Below, in pieces: positions 38,748-52,784 of a stretch of DNA of 64,000 nucleotides. The position numbers and the translations under genes are program-made. The notes under the pieces are model-generated. The model saw only the letters and a program-made list of their open reading frames with translations, was not told where the DNA came from and made no database searches. The stretch comes from Lycocorax pyrrhopterus obiensis (taxonomy: Eukaryota; Chordata; Aves; Passeriformes; Paradisaeidae), in the NCBI GenBank assembly GCA_014706295.1, contig JACSVZ010000011.1:9662163-9726162 (forward strand), in the 5' to 3' direction. Each line of letters begins with the position of its first letter. Position 1 is the first letter of the stretch.

Positions 38748-39315
38748 CTTGCATCAAATATATATATTTTTAAATGGGGGGCTTTGTGTAATTTGTAAAT
38801 ATCCTGTGAACTTCATTCATATTAATGAAGCAGCGTTTGCACTTTAGTGGCATTTTTATGCAAATTGCAGTAACTCTTTGTGTGCCATGACTCTGTACGT
38901 GACACAGGCCACAGCTCCTGAGGCAAGACTCTTATTTCCCTGGATGAGCGGCACAGGACAGAATATGCCTTTTCCCACCACCTAAAAGAGAGAACCAGGG
39001 GTCTGAAGATGTTAAGTACAGAATATATCAAATAATTTGAATCTTGCCATGTTCTTAAAAAGAAGCACTAAAAAAATATGTTTCAAGGTCTGAGCAATTC
39101 AGAACAAAATCTCTTTCCTGAACTCCAACAAGTAATGTTTAACCATTCTTTTCCTTTCACCAATTAAAATAATGTTTCTCATTGCTCCTAAATCAGACAC
39201 ACACTAGTTTCAATAAAATATACTTTTAAATAGTAATATTTGAAGCAGAACAAAAGCTGCTTTTTTCCATGCGCATGAATTACACACCAAAATAAAATTT
39301 TAGTTCCCAGTTTAG
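38748..39315. other. Unique non-coding stretch
   Basis: Includes a short AT run at 38758-38766. Nothing else is recognised. Confidence 0.4.
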
Positions 39316-39332
39316 CACTGCCCTCTGGTGAT
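39316..39332 (-). promoter_or_regulatory. CTCF-like binding motif, reverse orientation
   Basis: On the minus strand this reads ATCACCAGAGGGCAGTG, matching the CTCF core CCASYAGRKGGCR at 12 of 13 positions (T for the first C). It is the better of the two CTCF-like motifs in the window. It points back toward the plus-strand motif at 2.5 kb. Convergent CTCF pairs are the usual arrangement at loop anchors. Confidence 0.5.
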
Positions 39333-40539
39333 ACATATCTTGGATATGTATGTGACCCACTTCATCTCAGTGTATCAGGCCCAGAACTGGACAAGAACTA
39401 AAATAAAATTTAGGCATTTAGATCTACGACAAGAATTCCTTCATCTGCTTACACCTCACCCTGCATTTCTGCCCACCAAGTTCCCCAGCCTGAAGCTTGC
39501 TTTGTGCATAGGCTGAATTCCAGCCATCTGGGAAGGGCTTTGGATGGGGTCTGCTACAGTCTTAGATTTGTCCTGTCACCCCCAGAGGAGTCCCTCACAC
39601 AGGAGTGGGTTCTCAGCTTCCCAACATACATCTGCAGTTCAATCTCAGCCACTCTTTATCTTCCAAACACTTCAGTATCTACCATCAAACAAGTGTTTTA
39701 AGCCATAAATCTGCCTCTAGGTGATTGTATCTGAGTTGCAGGGAGTCATCTTAATCCTCACAGGGCTGAAATTTATGAACCCTGCTTTCAGCAGAGGGTT
39801 TCCTGCAACATTTGCTGTCTGTTTATGTATCTCATTAGGAGGCACCCAGTTACCATACTATTGTTATGCAGCTCAGTGTTTCCTAACATTTCTAAATCCA
39901 TTAGGCTGCAAATTTTTTGAAAAACAAATCATTTACCACGATAGCTTTTAATTACAATTGCATAAAGCTGGGTTAATTTTCAATATTCATTTATTATTAT
40001 CAAAGAATATAAATCTCCAATTCTAACCTAGAACACTGAAAAACATTAGTCCATTGTTCCTATCATGAGAATGACAAGCAATGCTCCACTCAAATGGGTA
40101 TTTTGTGTATCTGGGATGAAAGGTTGTATGGAAAAATGGTCTGCCACATATTTGTCATTGGTGTGAAAATCCTTTTCAAGGTTCATTCAGGGAAGCTTTC
40201 AGGTTCTGAGCTCCTATGAAAATCTGACCTTTCGTGTGGGTGGCTCCTGTTACTGTTGAAAATGCACCAACAAGAAACGAAACAAGGTGGTATTCTGAAT
40301 ACAATATGGTAGAAAGAACTGAGAAATGTAAGATTCTTAATGAAACATTTTAAGTATTGGAAGATTCTATAATGTTTGGAGGGTTTTTTTTAACACACCA
40401 ATGAAAATTTGTGCATTTGAAGTCGGGGTCGTAGTTGTAGGTAAATAGAGAATGCCACAAATACACAAACCTGGTATGTCTCCTATAATGATAATCAAAA
40501 CAAAAAGAACGAACTTTTACTCCAAGTTCATTGTGCAGT
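39333..40539. other. Unique non-coding stretch
   Basis: Slightly GC-richer at about 39440-39640, with several short open plus-strand frames but no recognisable product or repeat. Confidence 0.4.
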
Positions 40540-40800
40540 ACTTCACATTATTAATCAGAATTATGTCACAGGATTATTACTTTGCTTAATAATGTGTTTA
40601 ATGTAAATTTAATGTAAGAGATACATGATAGAGGCAGTCAAAGCTCTGTTAAAATGCTTTTGCAAAGTTCAGCCACTGCATTAGTAGCTTTAGGCTAATA
40701 GCCTAATGTTAATTTGGATCTTAATCTATTATTTTGCATGATATTTAATGTGTTTTTGTAATTAGGTTTTTTCATAAACAAAGCGAGAAAAAATCGTATG
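40540..40800. promoter_or_regulatory. Candidate conserved non-coding element
   Basis: The block is dense in homeodomain-type words (ATTATTAATCAG, GCTTAATAATGTGTTTAATG, GGCTAATAGCCTAATGTTAA, TGTAATTAGG) interleaved with unique sequence and free of recognised repeats. This texture is typical of developmental enhancers in gene deserts. The call rests on texture alone; cross-species alignment would decide. Confidence 0.3.
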
Positions 40801-42179
40801 GGTCAGAGTCCATGACTGTCATTAACTAGAGAGCATTTCTGGGACATGTACAATCATAACCCAACTTCTGCAGTGAGAAAGTGTGTATTATACTCCAATC
40901 AACAACCTGTGTCTTACCCTGTGAGAGGAAAAACCACATGACAATGAACTGATAAACAACTGCAGCTGTTCACACATACTGCTCCCATTTAAAAGGTTCT
41001 TACCCTCTTGGCTGGTCCAGAACATTAATTTACATATTCATCCCTAACTCAGGTTGAGACAAAAATGAATTATATTAATATGCCTCTGATAAACCTCACT
41101 CCAAAGGATAGTTTGAGAATTATTATACAAAATAATTTGTTTGGGAGAAGCAACTATATGAAAACCTCCAAGAAAAAGGGCACAAGACTATCCAAGACAA
41201 GACTGGTGAACACAGCAAATCTCAGAAGCTATGGACAGAAAGAAGGGTCATAAAGAGATGCACCTCCTTTTATCAACTTCCTGCTAAATTTCCAGTGGAT
41301 CTGTACTAACCTTAAGACAGTTACCTAGAATAATAAAGTATTCTTTATTTTCTCTGATTTTCTTAATCTTTAAATTAGTTGTCAGTATGATAAATTACTA
41401 TAAAGTAAAAATGAAAGTTTATGATCTAAAAATCATTCTTCAATTCGAATGGCAAGTTAGTATCCTTCAATTAAGGTTAAAATAAAAAAAAATTCAAGCA
41501 GCATTTGTTTGCTCTTATGTAATTAAATGGAGAATGTGTACACATTGCTTAATTTTTATCTTGCCTTTTAGGCCATATGGCCAAATCTTGCTCTTGTCAG
41601 CAAATTTTAACAAATTTTCTCTTCTCAGTGGATTGTCCTACTAAAAATACTCAAGAATTATTTCAGTTAGGCTCTGTGATATTTATCACAGCTTAATCTG
41701 ACACACCTTGAAAATGTATAGAGCTAGGAGTACAAAAACCAAAAAAGCTTCACTTCTGAAGAGCTCCAAATGCATGACTTTCTTTAAAAAAAAAAAAGCT
41801 ACAGGACTATTAATTAAGTCATAGGCTCATGGCTCTAAAAGCTGTCTTTTTCTCATCAGGACACTGAAAATTGAACAGTGTGACTGAAACAAGATTAGAA
41901 ATCAGCATCCTGGTCTAAGACCTACTGTATTCACAACTCGGTTTAACTTGTTATGCCTTAGTTTAGCACTAGTGAAAGGCAACGATTCTGTATATGCCAT
42001 ATGAAAATCTAGCAAAATAAACATCACCAGGAAAGCAATCTTTCAGATAAAAATATTTTTATCTAAAATAAAAACTTGAAAAAGGCCAAAGGTCGGGACA
42101 GGGGAAAAAATATTCCAGAGTGAACCATGCAGTTTTACATAAAACAGAGTTAGCATGAGTATAATGTAACTAAGTCAAG
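40801..42179. other. Unique AT-rich non-coding stretch
   Basis: No gene or clear repeat. A pure A run lies at 41786-41797. Nothing else is recognised. Confidence 0.4.
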
Positions 42180-42510
42180 CAATATATGATTGATTTTTTT
42201 ATATTGGAATCCATTAAAAATATTCCATTGCCATTTAAAACCATATAGTCATTAAGTATCTTTGAAAACACACATTCTCTACTGTCATTATAAGATATTC
42301 TTGACAGCACATCATTTTTAATGGCACCATTATAAACAGGATTCCTAATGGCTCTGTTTAGTATGTAACAGAATTGGAAGTCAGTAATATACAGAATTGT
42401 ATTCAACATAATCAGATAACAAAGAGCACTGAAGGAAAGACGAGTGCACAATTAATAGATGAATAATTATTTTGTGTAAAATGAAATGCATTTTAAATAG
42501 GGTGTCAAAT
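42180..42510. promoter_or_regulatory. Candidate conserved non-coding element
   Basis: AT-rich unique sequence with repeated ATTCCATTGCCATTT/AATGGCACCATT-type words and homeodomain cores (CAATTAATAG, GAATAATTATTT). A minus-strand frame stays open for about 93 codons, but its product is not recognised. Regulatory role is inferred from texture only. Confidence 0.25.
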
Positions 42511-44814
42511 AGGCATTCTAATGGAAAAATGGAACAGTGAAATAGACTTGATGTACATTACTTACAAGTACAACATGAACTACTGGTGCTGATATATGAT
42601 CTAAACAGGAGACAGGAGAGGAAAGATTATGCCCAAGGCTAATTGCCGTAGTAATGCTGGTTTCCAATTGCAGCAAACTGCTATAGGCTTAAACCATCTC
42701 CCCTGATCCAGTGTGTGTGCCTTAAAACACAATTTCAACCTCACCCTTGCTTCTGTTTGTGGTCCTTTCTAATAACGGGTCATTCAACGAACAATTGTTC
42801 ATTACTTTTGTCCCTACAAGTGCATGGGGGTAGTCAGTCTTCAAGTGTCATTAGTCCTCACCTTCACAGTATGGAATTTGTGAATGTTAAAGGACCTCAG
42901 GAAAAAATAAAGTTTATCTTTAGTAAGCTTCAGGAAGCCAGGCATTTGAAATGAAAACCGTGTCCTAATTCAGTACACAATAGGCAAGACAGATTTATAT
43001 AAAATAAAAAACCAGAGAATTTTCCCAGTGCAGCACTACCCCTCACTGACAGTGGTATGAAGAAAATAGGTCTCCTGACTCACCATGAAAACTAATGGGA
43101 TTGTAGCAACCCTCATCAGCACAAACAGAGTACTCACTCCAGGTACCTTCTCCCTACAAGGCCTGCAAGTTCAGGAAAAAGGATAAGTAAAATAAGGTTT
43201 TGCAATGAGAGTCTCTAACTGATCGTTGTTGCAATGCAGACACATTAACAAAAAGACATAGGGCATTTTTAATTTTTTCTCATGATGTAGGGAGATATAA
43301 ATTGATATTCAGGAAGATCCTAACCAGCCAGCAAACTTGTCAAAACTAACAAAAGAAATGTATGTGAATGTAGGCTCATGTATGCATATACAGATATCAC
43401 CCTTTCCACAGAATCTCCAGTGCTTGGGAGGACGCCTAGTAGAGATATTAAACTGGGTCAGCATAAGTTTAATTTCTTTCATTATGTCATTTGTGGCAGT
43501 GCCATCCAAGAAGAGGAAGTGTCTATATACAGTAATAAGCCATTCAAACTGACAAAATCTATTACATACCTCTGTATGTGTAAAGAGCTGGCTTACAGCC
43601 ATACGGAGTCAATTTAACAGTGTACTTATCTACAAGTATTAATGGCTGCATATATTTGCATACTTGTATGGTTTTCTGTGATCTGTTCTTACTCAATCAA
43701 AAATAAGGATGTATGGACTTGCATACAGAGGATCACCTTAACTAGTACTGATATGATGTTCCTCTGATCTTCCTAAAATATGTAATATTTGTGAATGTTT
43801 AAATTTATTGTAACGTGTTGGACCATTTATGTTTTGGTATGTGACCATTAAGATTGATCTTCTTGTTGCCTTTTCTACTGTTAGAAAACAACCTATGTAA
43901 CTAAAAAAATATATCTTCCCCCTTCACATTCCACACTGATTATGTAATAAGGCAACATAAAAAAAAAAAAATATTAAACCTGAGACTGTGTGAATAACTA
44001 CATAAAAGTTGTTCTGTGTCAGTACTTTCCCCTAAACTATAGTCAGACATAGCTCCATAAGTTCTGTTTGTCATTTTGGTCTCACTCCCTAAACTTTTTC
44101 TCCACTCTGTGATATCAACCATAAATCTATACTCTCCCTTACGTATGTGAGAATCTCTGCATTCTCACTGGGGTTATTACTTCACACTATTACTCAATGC
44201 CCTATGCAAATGAAAAGACACTTCTTTATCTATAACACAAAACATTTTAATAGCTTTTTTACTGACTTCTACTTTTCTAAAACTAATGCAAAAATATCTG
44301 TATATATAAAAGCCCATTTTCTTTAGTAGTCTAATGCTGTCAGTTCTACAAGGATTTTAGAGCTAACATAGCCAAGTGATAATAGGCAGTACATACTCAG
44401 CCTCAGCTGAAGTCTGGCACATGGGTGGGGGGTATACATGAGGTATGAAGGTTTTAACAGTCACATATTACAAGTTACAAGGACTTTGATAACCATGAAG
44501 ACTAAGATGCAAGTGTGGAAGGGACAGGGAGGTAAGAGAACTGTGCTGTCCTGTTCTTCCTGACAGGTCTGTTGCTACCTAAATAGCAAGGTGGCTCTAG
44601 ACCAGTTCCCCGGAGGGTATTGCTGACTGCATTCTCTTCCACATCCCAGCAGGAACTCGCTCTGAGCCAGGCCTGCAAGAGCCAGGCTCTGAACTGCTCA
44701 AATACCACACGAGGTCAAGTATTAGGAAAAAAATCAGCTCATGGAGGGCTCTAATTTTACTATCCATAAAAGTATCAATCTTGAAACAATGCTATTTTTT
44801 AACATTTTAGATTC
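42511..44814. other. Unique non-coding interval with an octamer site
   Basis: No gene is seen. A perfect octamer ATGCAAAT lies at 44204-44211, a POU-factor site that also occurs often by chance. A pure A run lies at 43959-43971. Two overlapping open plus-strand frames near 43.3-43.6 kb and a minus-strand one give no recognisable product. Confidence 0.4.
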
Positions 44815-44890
44815 CTAGCTATAAAATGGGATAACTGTCCAGGGCTGCTGTGAGGAAACATTACATCAGGTGTGTAAAGGTTTCCACAAT
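44815..44890 (+). repeat. MIR-like 3' fragment
   Basis: AGCTATAAAATGGGATAACT followed by CCAGGGCTGCTGTGAGGAAA and GGTGTGTAAAGGTTTCC follows the MIR-type 3' order 'CTGTAAAATGGGGATAAT', 'CAGGGTTGTTGTGAGGATTA', 'ATGTAAAGCGCTT'. The 5' half is missing or too decayed to see. An inactive old SINE. Confidence 0.55.
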
Positions 44891-47579
44891 ACAGTGATAA
44901 TTTCTATAGAAAAGCCTATCAGAAATATATTTTGCCAAATTATATCAGACTTACAATTTTTTTTGGTCAGAATTACTGTTTGTTAAAACAGTCTGAAATA
45001 AATAATGTATAGGAAACATACTTATGTGGTTGAAGATTTCATCATAACATATATATAAACAATACAGGCTGAATTAGAATAATCTAGTTTTTGAATGCTT
45101 GACTTTTAAACCTTACTAGCTCTTCTGTTATATACCTTTGTTGCATGTGCAATATATAACAGAATGACCTTCATCCATAGCATCCTTGTAGTAGAACAGA
45201 AGCATTTACTATAGATTTTATTATAAATGCCTTAATGAAATTCTAATCAATAATACTTCAGAGAATGGTAAAGAAATTGATTTCATAGATAAAAGGAGAT
45301 GTTATTATCTCAGTTCAGTAACTATGAAATAGAAAGATGAAAAAGTCTGTTTTTCATATGAGAACTGAGCACAGCTGTACAGTTATATAATAAAGTATCA
45401 CTTGTATCCATGGCAATAGGGAATAATTGATGCACCACAGTTATTTTTATAAACCCAAAGAAAAAAAATCAACTGGAAATTTCTTTGCCAGTTTCTTGGC
45501 ATTGTGTGTTTTTTATCTGTACATAATGTACAAATTTATAGTCTGAATACACTCACTGATCTGACTCGTTGAATAAAACATGCTGGGTTTTACTGCATAT
45601 TAAAGATGGGGATCTCATGCCCTACAACCAAGTCTTTCATGAGGGACTTAATGAAAAACATTTCTTGGAATAAGATATATTGTTACCTTAAATTCAGATT
45701 GCATTGGATTTGGGATCTATACACCAGAGGGATTTTTTTTTTTAATGATTAAAATGTTTTTCAGCTGTCTTACAGTGGCAAGTTTAGGGATATTTTACTG
45801 AAAGTCAGTAGATGCATATAATGTAAAAAAAAAATATCTAATAGAAACCCAAAAGTTTAGTATATATTGTGTCTTGGACCTTCCCTGAGATAGTTACATC
45901 TCTTGGCCCTTCTTGAAAAAAAAAAATGTCAAAACTCTTGCCATTTTAGAGGAAGATCCACACTTACCCCTTGAAATTATATGAGGAAAGAATATTGCTA
46001 ATGTTTGGGGTTTATTTTAAAATGAGATTAATTCACTAGATGACTAAAAGAAGGTTCAGGTGCTCCTGTTGGTCTATAATACCAACCTTGTCTACAACAG
46101 AAAGAAGTAACTTTACCTTCTTTTTTTTTCCCCAAATGCAGATCCATTTATTCATAACAGGGTTTGCATTTGCAATCACCTCTGTTTACTTTGCTTCAAG
46201 AGAGAGCAATGTTTTACTGTAAAGACAAGTATTCCATTAACTCAAATCTGTCATACTTTTCCCTTAGCATATTCTATTGCAGGATTATTTTCCAGTGGCA
46301 TTCAGACAACCATGAGAACAAGACCTCTTGTGATGAATGTTTTTGATTTCACTTTTTTTTCTTAATTTGCTCGAATCAGAATTCTAATTATTGTTTCAAA
46401 TGCAAGATGAACCATGCTAATTGGTTTCTGTTTTTATCCCTAGCTGACTTCTGAGGATGATTAAATAAATTGCATCTTCAAGACAATGGACAGGCAAGAC
46501 GTCAGAACTTTTTTGTTAAATGCTGAAGCACAATACTTAATCCTTCACAAACATTCTTCAAAGTACATGGAACATTTGTGTATTCAGTACTGTACTTCCC
46601 TCCTTTACACACCACAGCATCATCACCTTTTCTCATTTCTTTCAGTGCTTCTTTTCACTTTCCCCTTCCCTAGCATCTGTAGGAATCCTTTGCCTGAATT
46701 ATCAGATGGATATGAACACAAGCTATTTGCTTTTCAGAGATTAAAAATGGATAGTCTCTTAGAAATACCAGCTGCAGTTGTTTATCAGGGATTCTATTAT
46801 TTTGGAAACTCTGCAGCACCATTTGCTTGAGCAATAGTCATGTTACGAAATTTTTCATGAGCCCAGCCTGAGTGTGTCTTTAAGTACTCAGAATGGAAGG
46901 AGGCAGGGGTGCATGTAAAATTCACATATCCACACTGTTTCCTCCATGCTGGAATTTATAAGTTTGTCTGGCAATTCATGGTAAGTGGGCTTGACCCAGA
47001 TGTTTACTGGACAGCACCAGGTACAAGCTACAGCACACACACAGAGGCACACTTCTACCTAATAAAAACTCATTTTAGCTATAACTTCCTTGCTTCCATT
47101 CAAAAATTACAGCCACTTTTAATAGAGTCATCTTCCTTATCAGCTACTGACTGCTCTTAATTCTGTTTATATTTAATGACAGCATCTAAAAATAGTTCTT
47201 CTCCATTATTTTATCTTTTTAGGCTATTTCTTTTCCTTCTCTCCACTACTATATCAAAATGCCTTTTTGTCAGGGATACTGAACAGAGAATTAAAATGCA
47301 TTAACAAAAGAAAGGTTATGGACTGTGAGTCAGCAAGAACAAAAGAACCAAATACATCATGTAAAAGCTAATAATATTTAGATAGAGAGCCCAGAATTTA
47401 GCATTTTCATTATATTTTTCAGTTAGCATGAAAGTTTAATCTTCCACTAATCATTTAAAATGTAAAATAAACGGGGCTTGGGCATATCACAGTCTATACT
47501 CAGGTCCCCAGGAGAGCAAGAAGCACAAAAGGAGCCTAACAATATGATGCTATATATTCTGAGATATTGCCATTCAATC
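44891..47579. other. Unique AT-rich non-coding interval
   Basis: No gene or clear repeat. An open plus-strand frame of about 114 codons at 46486-46830 shows no protein character. The rest is unique AT-rich DNA. Confidence 0.45.
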
Positions 47580-47720
47580 TGATTTGCCACATGCCCATAC
47601 ATTTTAATGCTGACTTCATTATGAAATCTCTTCTTGATTAATCATTGGTGAACAATGACTAAATTGCACTCCAGCATCAGCTTGAACTGGGACATTGTTA
47701 GGAGCATCATTCATTTGAAA
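47580..47720. promoter_or_regulatory. Possible regulatory block with homeodomain palindrome
   Basis: TGATTAATCA at 47635-47644 is a perfect ten-base palindrome of the paired-homeodomain type, within otherwise unique, repeat-free sequence. A regulatory role is conjecture. Confidence 0.25.
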
Positions 47721-50700
47721 AGCAAACCAGATGGGCCAAGGAAAGGTCAGTGTGGTACTACCACAGTCACAATGGACAAAGCTCATAAACCAGTGGCAGA
47801 AGTTGTTGAACTGAGACTACAGTAGCTTTAAGAACATGCTGTGAGACTGTTTGCATTCCAGTTCTTTCCTCCAGTGTGTGTTAGCTTCTTGCTTTTTATG
47901 GTGAAAACTTGCCTTTACAATCTCCAACAGATGTTTCTCTTTAATTATCACATACATAACCCTCACTGCTGTGAAACAAAAGGTGTACTACAATTTTCCC
48001 AATTTATAAATAGACAATCTATCTCTAAACATACACCACCAAGAGATTTCCAAAACAACAACTCCTGCTAAGGAGATGGAGTACAAAACTGTCCTAAAAC
48101 CTTCCACAGCTGCTATTTCAGCATTGAAAGTGCCACAGAGCATTCCTGATCCACCTAAAAATTATGTCAGATGTCCCTCTACTTCAACCTTATCTCACAC
48201 TTGATTTTGGTCACAATTCTCAGGGACAGCTCTCCCAACACCTTAAAGTGTCTTAATTTGCTCAGCATATTCAGAGAGCACCCACTAAGCCTCTTCCTGG
48301 GCACTGACCAGGACACCTCATCAGGCTCATTCAAACAGTAGGGGAAGGCAAGGGAATGGAAACCAGCCCAAAATCCAAGGAGCCACACACAAAGTCTCCT
48401 CAGGTCTGCTTCAACCTCTCAGCAGGCCACTGCCATGAGCGATAAGTGGTCAGAATTCTTCAGCCCAGGCTTGCCATTTGTGGGCTTTTTAAGAGACCAT
48501 TTACAAATGTTGTGTTCAGCCATACTAAAAATAGTATTAATACCATGTCTCTGCATTTCCTTTAAAATAAATGCTGCTTGTTTATTGACACAACACTGAT
48601 CCGTCATTTGAGCAAATTTTAAATTAAGAGACCACTTAATATCGACTTTTTTATCCACAATGAGAATTTGCATAACATTATGGTAGTCTATATTCTTTAC
48701 TACAGGTGACATTTGTCAAGCTTAGTAAGTTCTGGCAAATTGGTATTTTGAAGTTACCACAGAAAACATCATAAAATTATCTTATATCTGATATACTAAG
48801 ATGAGACAAAAATCTCAGGAAAATTGCAGTACACGGCTCTTAAACATCATCTCTTTCTTCTAGTATCAACTGTAAGTAAATATATTCTTAACACTTAAGT
48901 TAATCTTTCCTCTACAACTACCATTCTTCACGTCAAATTTTACTTTGTGGATGTATTACAAGTGCTGGTAGACTGGATTTCTTTTTTTAATGCTTTATGT
49001 CCAGTGGTACAATCTGCATGCACAGAGAAGTATAGTCTGAAGTTTTAAGAGTCTTGGTCTTGTTTCAGAAATACATGATAGAAAAATTTCATATATACAA
49101 CCAAATTACCTACTGGAGCTGTATAAAACAACACAGAAACAATTGGAAAGATGTATTTTTCTATTGAGCTCTGAAATTCTCACATCTGAATCACAACAAT
49201 TACAAACCAGGAATGATTAAAGTTGCCCATCCAATAGCTTGTGATTTAACTCTTTTTGCCAGATATATTTATGGGTCTTAAAATAATCAGAATACAGAGA
49301 GTATTGTTGAGATACTCCTTTCTTCCTTGCTCGAGGGTTTTTACAGAAACAGCAGCACACAATATAAAGCAATTGGGTTTGTTTTTAATAAGGCTAATAT
49401 CCTTTTCTAAAAGACCACAAAAAGTCAAAGTTAGAAGTTGAATTCATAAGCAGTATCCAGGGTCATCTGCAAGACTGCAATAACCAAAATCTCATAAAGG
49501 AAAGTCAAAGCTATACGAACTTCATATCCAATGACATTCAAATTTTGCACATAAGAGTTTTCAATAACAAAAAAAATCAGCAAACTACTTTTCAGATCTA
49601 CTTTATATTAAGGAAGTATTGCAGTAGGTATGGCAAGTGTTATAATATAGAAATCCAACAAGAACAGCTTCTAGGACCACTGCACTCTCTAGTGCTGATC
49701 CTTGAAGAGCCACGCTGCACCTGCTTGAGATCATCCCATCCTCGTGGTGGCAGTGGGAGCTGCATAAGCCACCTTCACCAATACTCATTTCACCCATTTC
49801 ATAAGGAAACACTGACCCTACACTGCTCACAAATGGATAAACTCACCTCCACTGAAGGCTAAAGAAACATTGTCACGTTGGGCTGAAACCACAAAAAGAG
49901 AGAGAAACCCCTTCCCTGCCAGCTCGCAAACCAAGGAACGACACAACCTTCCTACTTTATTCAAAGCAGGTGTAGTTCTCAGAAGACAAGTATATTTCTG
50001 TGTGATTCAGTCGATGATGGGACCTCTGGTGCAGGTCAAATGATTTTCTTACTTCAGAGGAGGCATATGACACACTCCTCAGTGGAATCTAACACAAGGA
50101 CAAATTCTCGTAGCCCACACTTTGCACTTTTACTCTCTCTTAGCTGATGAATCAACACTACAGAAATGCTGTCCCTGGTTTCTGTGCTGGTTGTGCACTG
50201 CCAAATGGATTGCCTTCGAGGGATACACCTTCATTCACCCCTGAGTACAAAACATTCAGGTTTTGGCATTACTTTCCTTTCCACAATTCAAACCTACCTT
50301 TCAACATGACATCCTCCTGTCAGATAAGAGAACTCTGGTTGGGGTATGGCAACATCATGTCTTTCCAGCCCTGCCAGTAAGGACACTCTTTCAAGTTTCC
50401 ACAGTGCTAGAGGACACAGGGAGGAAATTATTTTAGGTTTATAGAAGAGTAAATTCTTACGATTTAATTTGGTATTTACTGGTTTAAAAAACTGCTGACA
50501 GAAAAATATGGAAGGTACTTGTGCATAGAGGGCATTAATTGGACAGGGGTTGCAGGCAAGAACAGATTATAAAGTTATCAGAGAAGTGTCCAGTTTGTCA
50601 GGAAGTTTTCTGGCAAGCAGATGGATATTCTGCACTTCTCTCTACATCTCACTAGCTGTGTTAGATCACTCTGGTGTGTAGTGACTGTTTAATATCATTG

Positions 50701-52784
50701 GGGAGTTTCACACAGTGGAAAAGTATATGGTGTTTCAGGGATTTTCATGGTTTTGTGCTGGCAGAGGCCACTTACTATGGGCATAGTAGAATATGTCAAC
50801 TTTCTTTACAATTTTACTTCACTCTCATTTTAGAATCATTCAGTTGGTAAATCTTAGACTGCGGGGAATTTATTTCTCATTATGACTTGAAGAAGAGTGT
50901 GACTGGTGAAAGGCTAGATGAGAATATTATGGGAAGTTCCTTTCAAGGTGAAGTCCCATTAATACACATTTTTATAGAATATAAATTTTATAGATATAAA
51001 AATCATTAAGTGTTTAATGATTTTTCCATTTAGGTTCTTAAACTGTATCTTAAATTGAGACTTAAGTAATCTGTAGAATTTCTTCCTGCATAGAGTTCCT
51101 TATAGGAACTTAGGTGACCTTTCAAAAATATATTTTGTTTTCCTAGGCAAATAGCCTCATTGAATAAAAGTCTGAACATTAATAAGGTAGGTATAAACAT
51201 TCTGCTTGTGGCACAGCCACTGATGTCTGATGACTTGGTTGTATATTAAAAGCAGTTTGGGATGTGTAGATTTCTACAGATTGCTTCTGTGTACTATAGC
51301 TTGTAGGCTATTCGATTTATTTTTTTATTATTTCTGAAGATTTTACAGAGTACTTGGGTGAGGACTGTAGGTGTAGAAGCGTTTCAGAGAAAATTTGATG
51401 GCAGGATGGATGTTATTGAACTGTAAAAACCCTGTGAGTCTAAGTTTTCCATTCCTGATAAGTATGTCATCTGCATGGCTTTGCGATAAGATTATTTAAA
51501 AACCTGTTCTGTGCAAAAGCTCTGTAAAAGGTTGACTATGCAAGGCTCTATGTGCTTTTAGTTTGGAAGTGTGGATTTCTGGAAGCAATACTTTTCTGTA
51601 TAAAGATGAAAGGGGTGAGTAATAAAACATCATTGGGACAATATGACAGTTTAAATATGAGCTTATGGCACTCACTGTCAGGTGGGAAAAGAGAGCTACA
51701 CAAACTAAATAGTAGTGACATCACCTGGAAAAATGGGTTGGAAATAGTTTTCTGCACTAGAAAAAAAAATTGAGTACTAGTTAGCTAAAACAATCAGAAT
51801 TTTTTTAATTACTGCCAACTTTTATGTTCAACTTTGAGACAAATAAATCCTGACAGAAGATTATCTTCAGATCATCTATTTTTAGTGACTCCTTTAATAT
51901 CATACAGTATCGTATTTTCCACTAACATTCCAGATCCTACCATGGCTCTTCTAAATAGAACCTGTAAGTTCATACATATACCAGCTAAGGACATTTCCTC
52001 AATTTTAATTCTATTTTTTATTTTAATCCTTAAAGAGATTTAGTTTAAGTATAATCTTAGGGACAGGTGTCTACTTGTGTTATCAAATGCAAATATGTGT
52101 TTGGTTCACACCTTCCACGAGTCAACAAGAATAGCACAGTCACAAGGCAGTGTCCTACCCAAGCTAGGGGGCTGTCTTCAAGTGGAAAGAATGGCTCACA
52201 TAAATCTTTCTAGATATCACAATGGAAAAAATACACACAGGTGTCACACTACCCAGTAGCATTACATTCCTCTCACTTGTAATTCCAGCCAGGAAACAGC
52301 AAGCTTCACCCTTGGAGAGACTCATAAATAGTTAAGTACCCTCTATCAACAGACAATAAAAGGGAAAAATAACCAATAAAACTACATAATGAACAACTAC
52401 TCAGCAAACAGAGCTATAGCACTCAAACACAGTGAAGTTATTGCCTAGGCTATTACAAGGATTTTACAGTAATATCATTTGATTTTCCAGCTTCATGGCA
52501 ATTATATCAAAGGTCTTTTATTCTTTTGAGATGTGTATCATTGCTTTAAAATAAATTCTATTATGAAGTCCAAGGTGGAAAGGAGAAAGAACAAAAAGTT
52601 GTTCAAGGTCACAGAGAACCATGTTCAACAGCTTATATGCAATATTTTGTCATCTTTCTTTAACTCCTGAAAGTCAAGTGATGTTATATTCTGCTTCCAA
52701 CACAAAGGATGCAGTACAGTAAAACTTTTTTTTTTATTTGTGTGCCTCCATATATATAAGGGAAGTCGAAATTCTTGATTTCGG
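47721..52784. other. Long unique non-coding interval
   Basis: No gene, RNA gene or clear transposon. GC-richer parts at about 48150-48440 and 49690-49860 carry accidental open frames. A T run lies at 52726-52735 and a short (TA)n at 52751-52758. A faint MIR-like patch near 52575-52630 was not strong enough to call. Confidence 0.45.

Noticed and set aside
43959..43971. Poly-A runs (also at 41786, 60005, 62012 and poly-T at 1398, 52726) as tails of processed retrocopies
   Set aside because: No target-site duplications or recognisable bodies lie next to them.
46486..46830. Plus-strand open frame of 114 codons
   Set aside because: AT-rich, pyrimidine-rich sequence with stops in the other frames and no protein character.
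52575..52630. MIR-like GTTCAAGGTCACAGAG patch
   Set aside because: The single matching word is not supported by neighbouring blocks.
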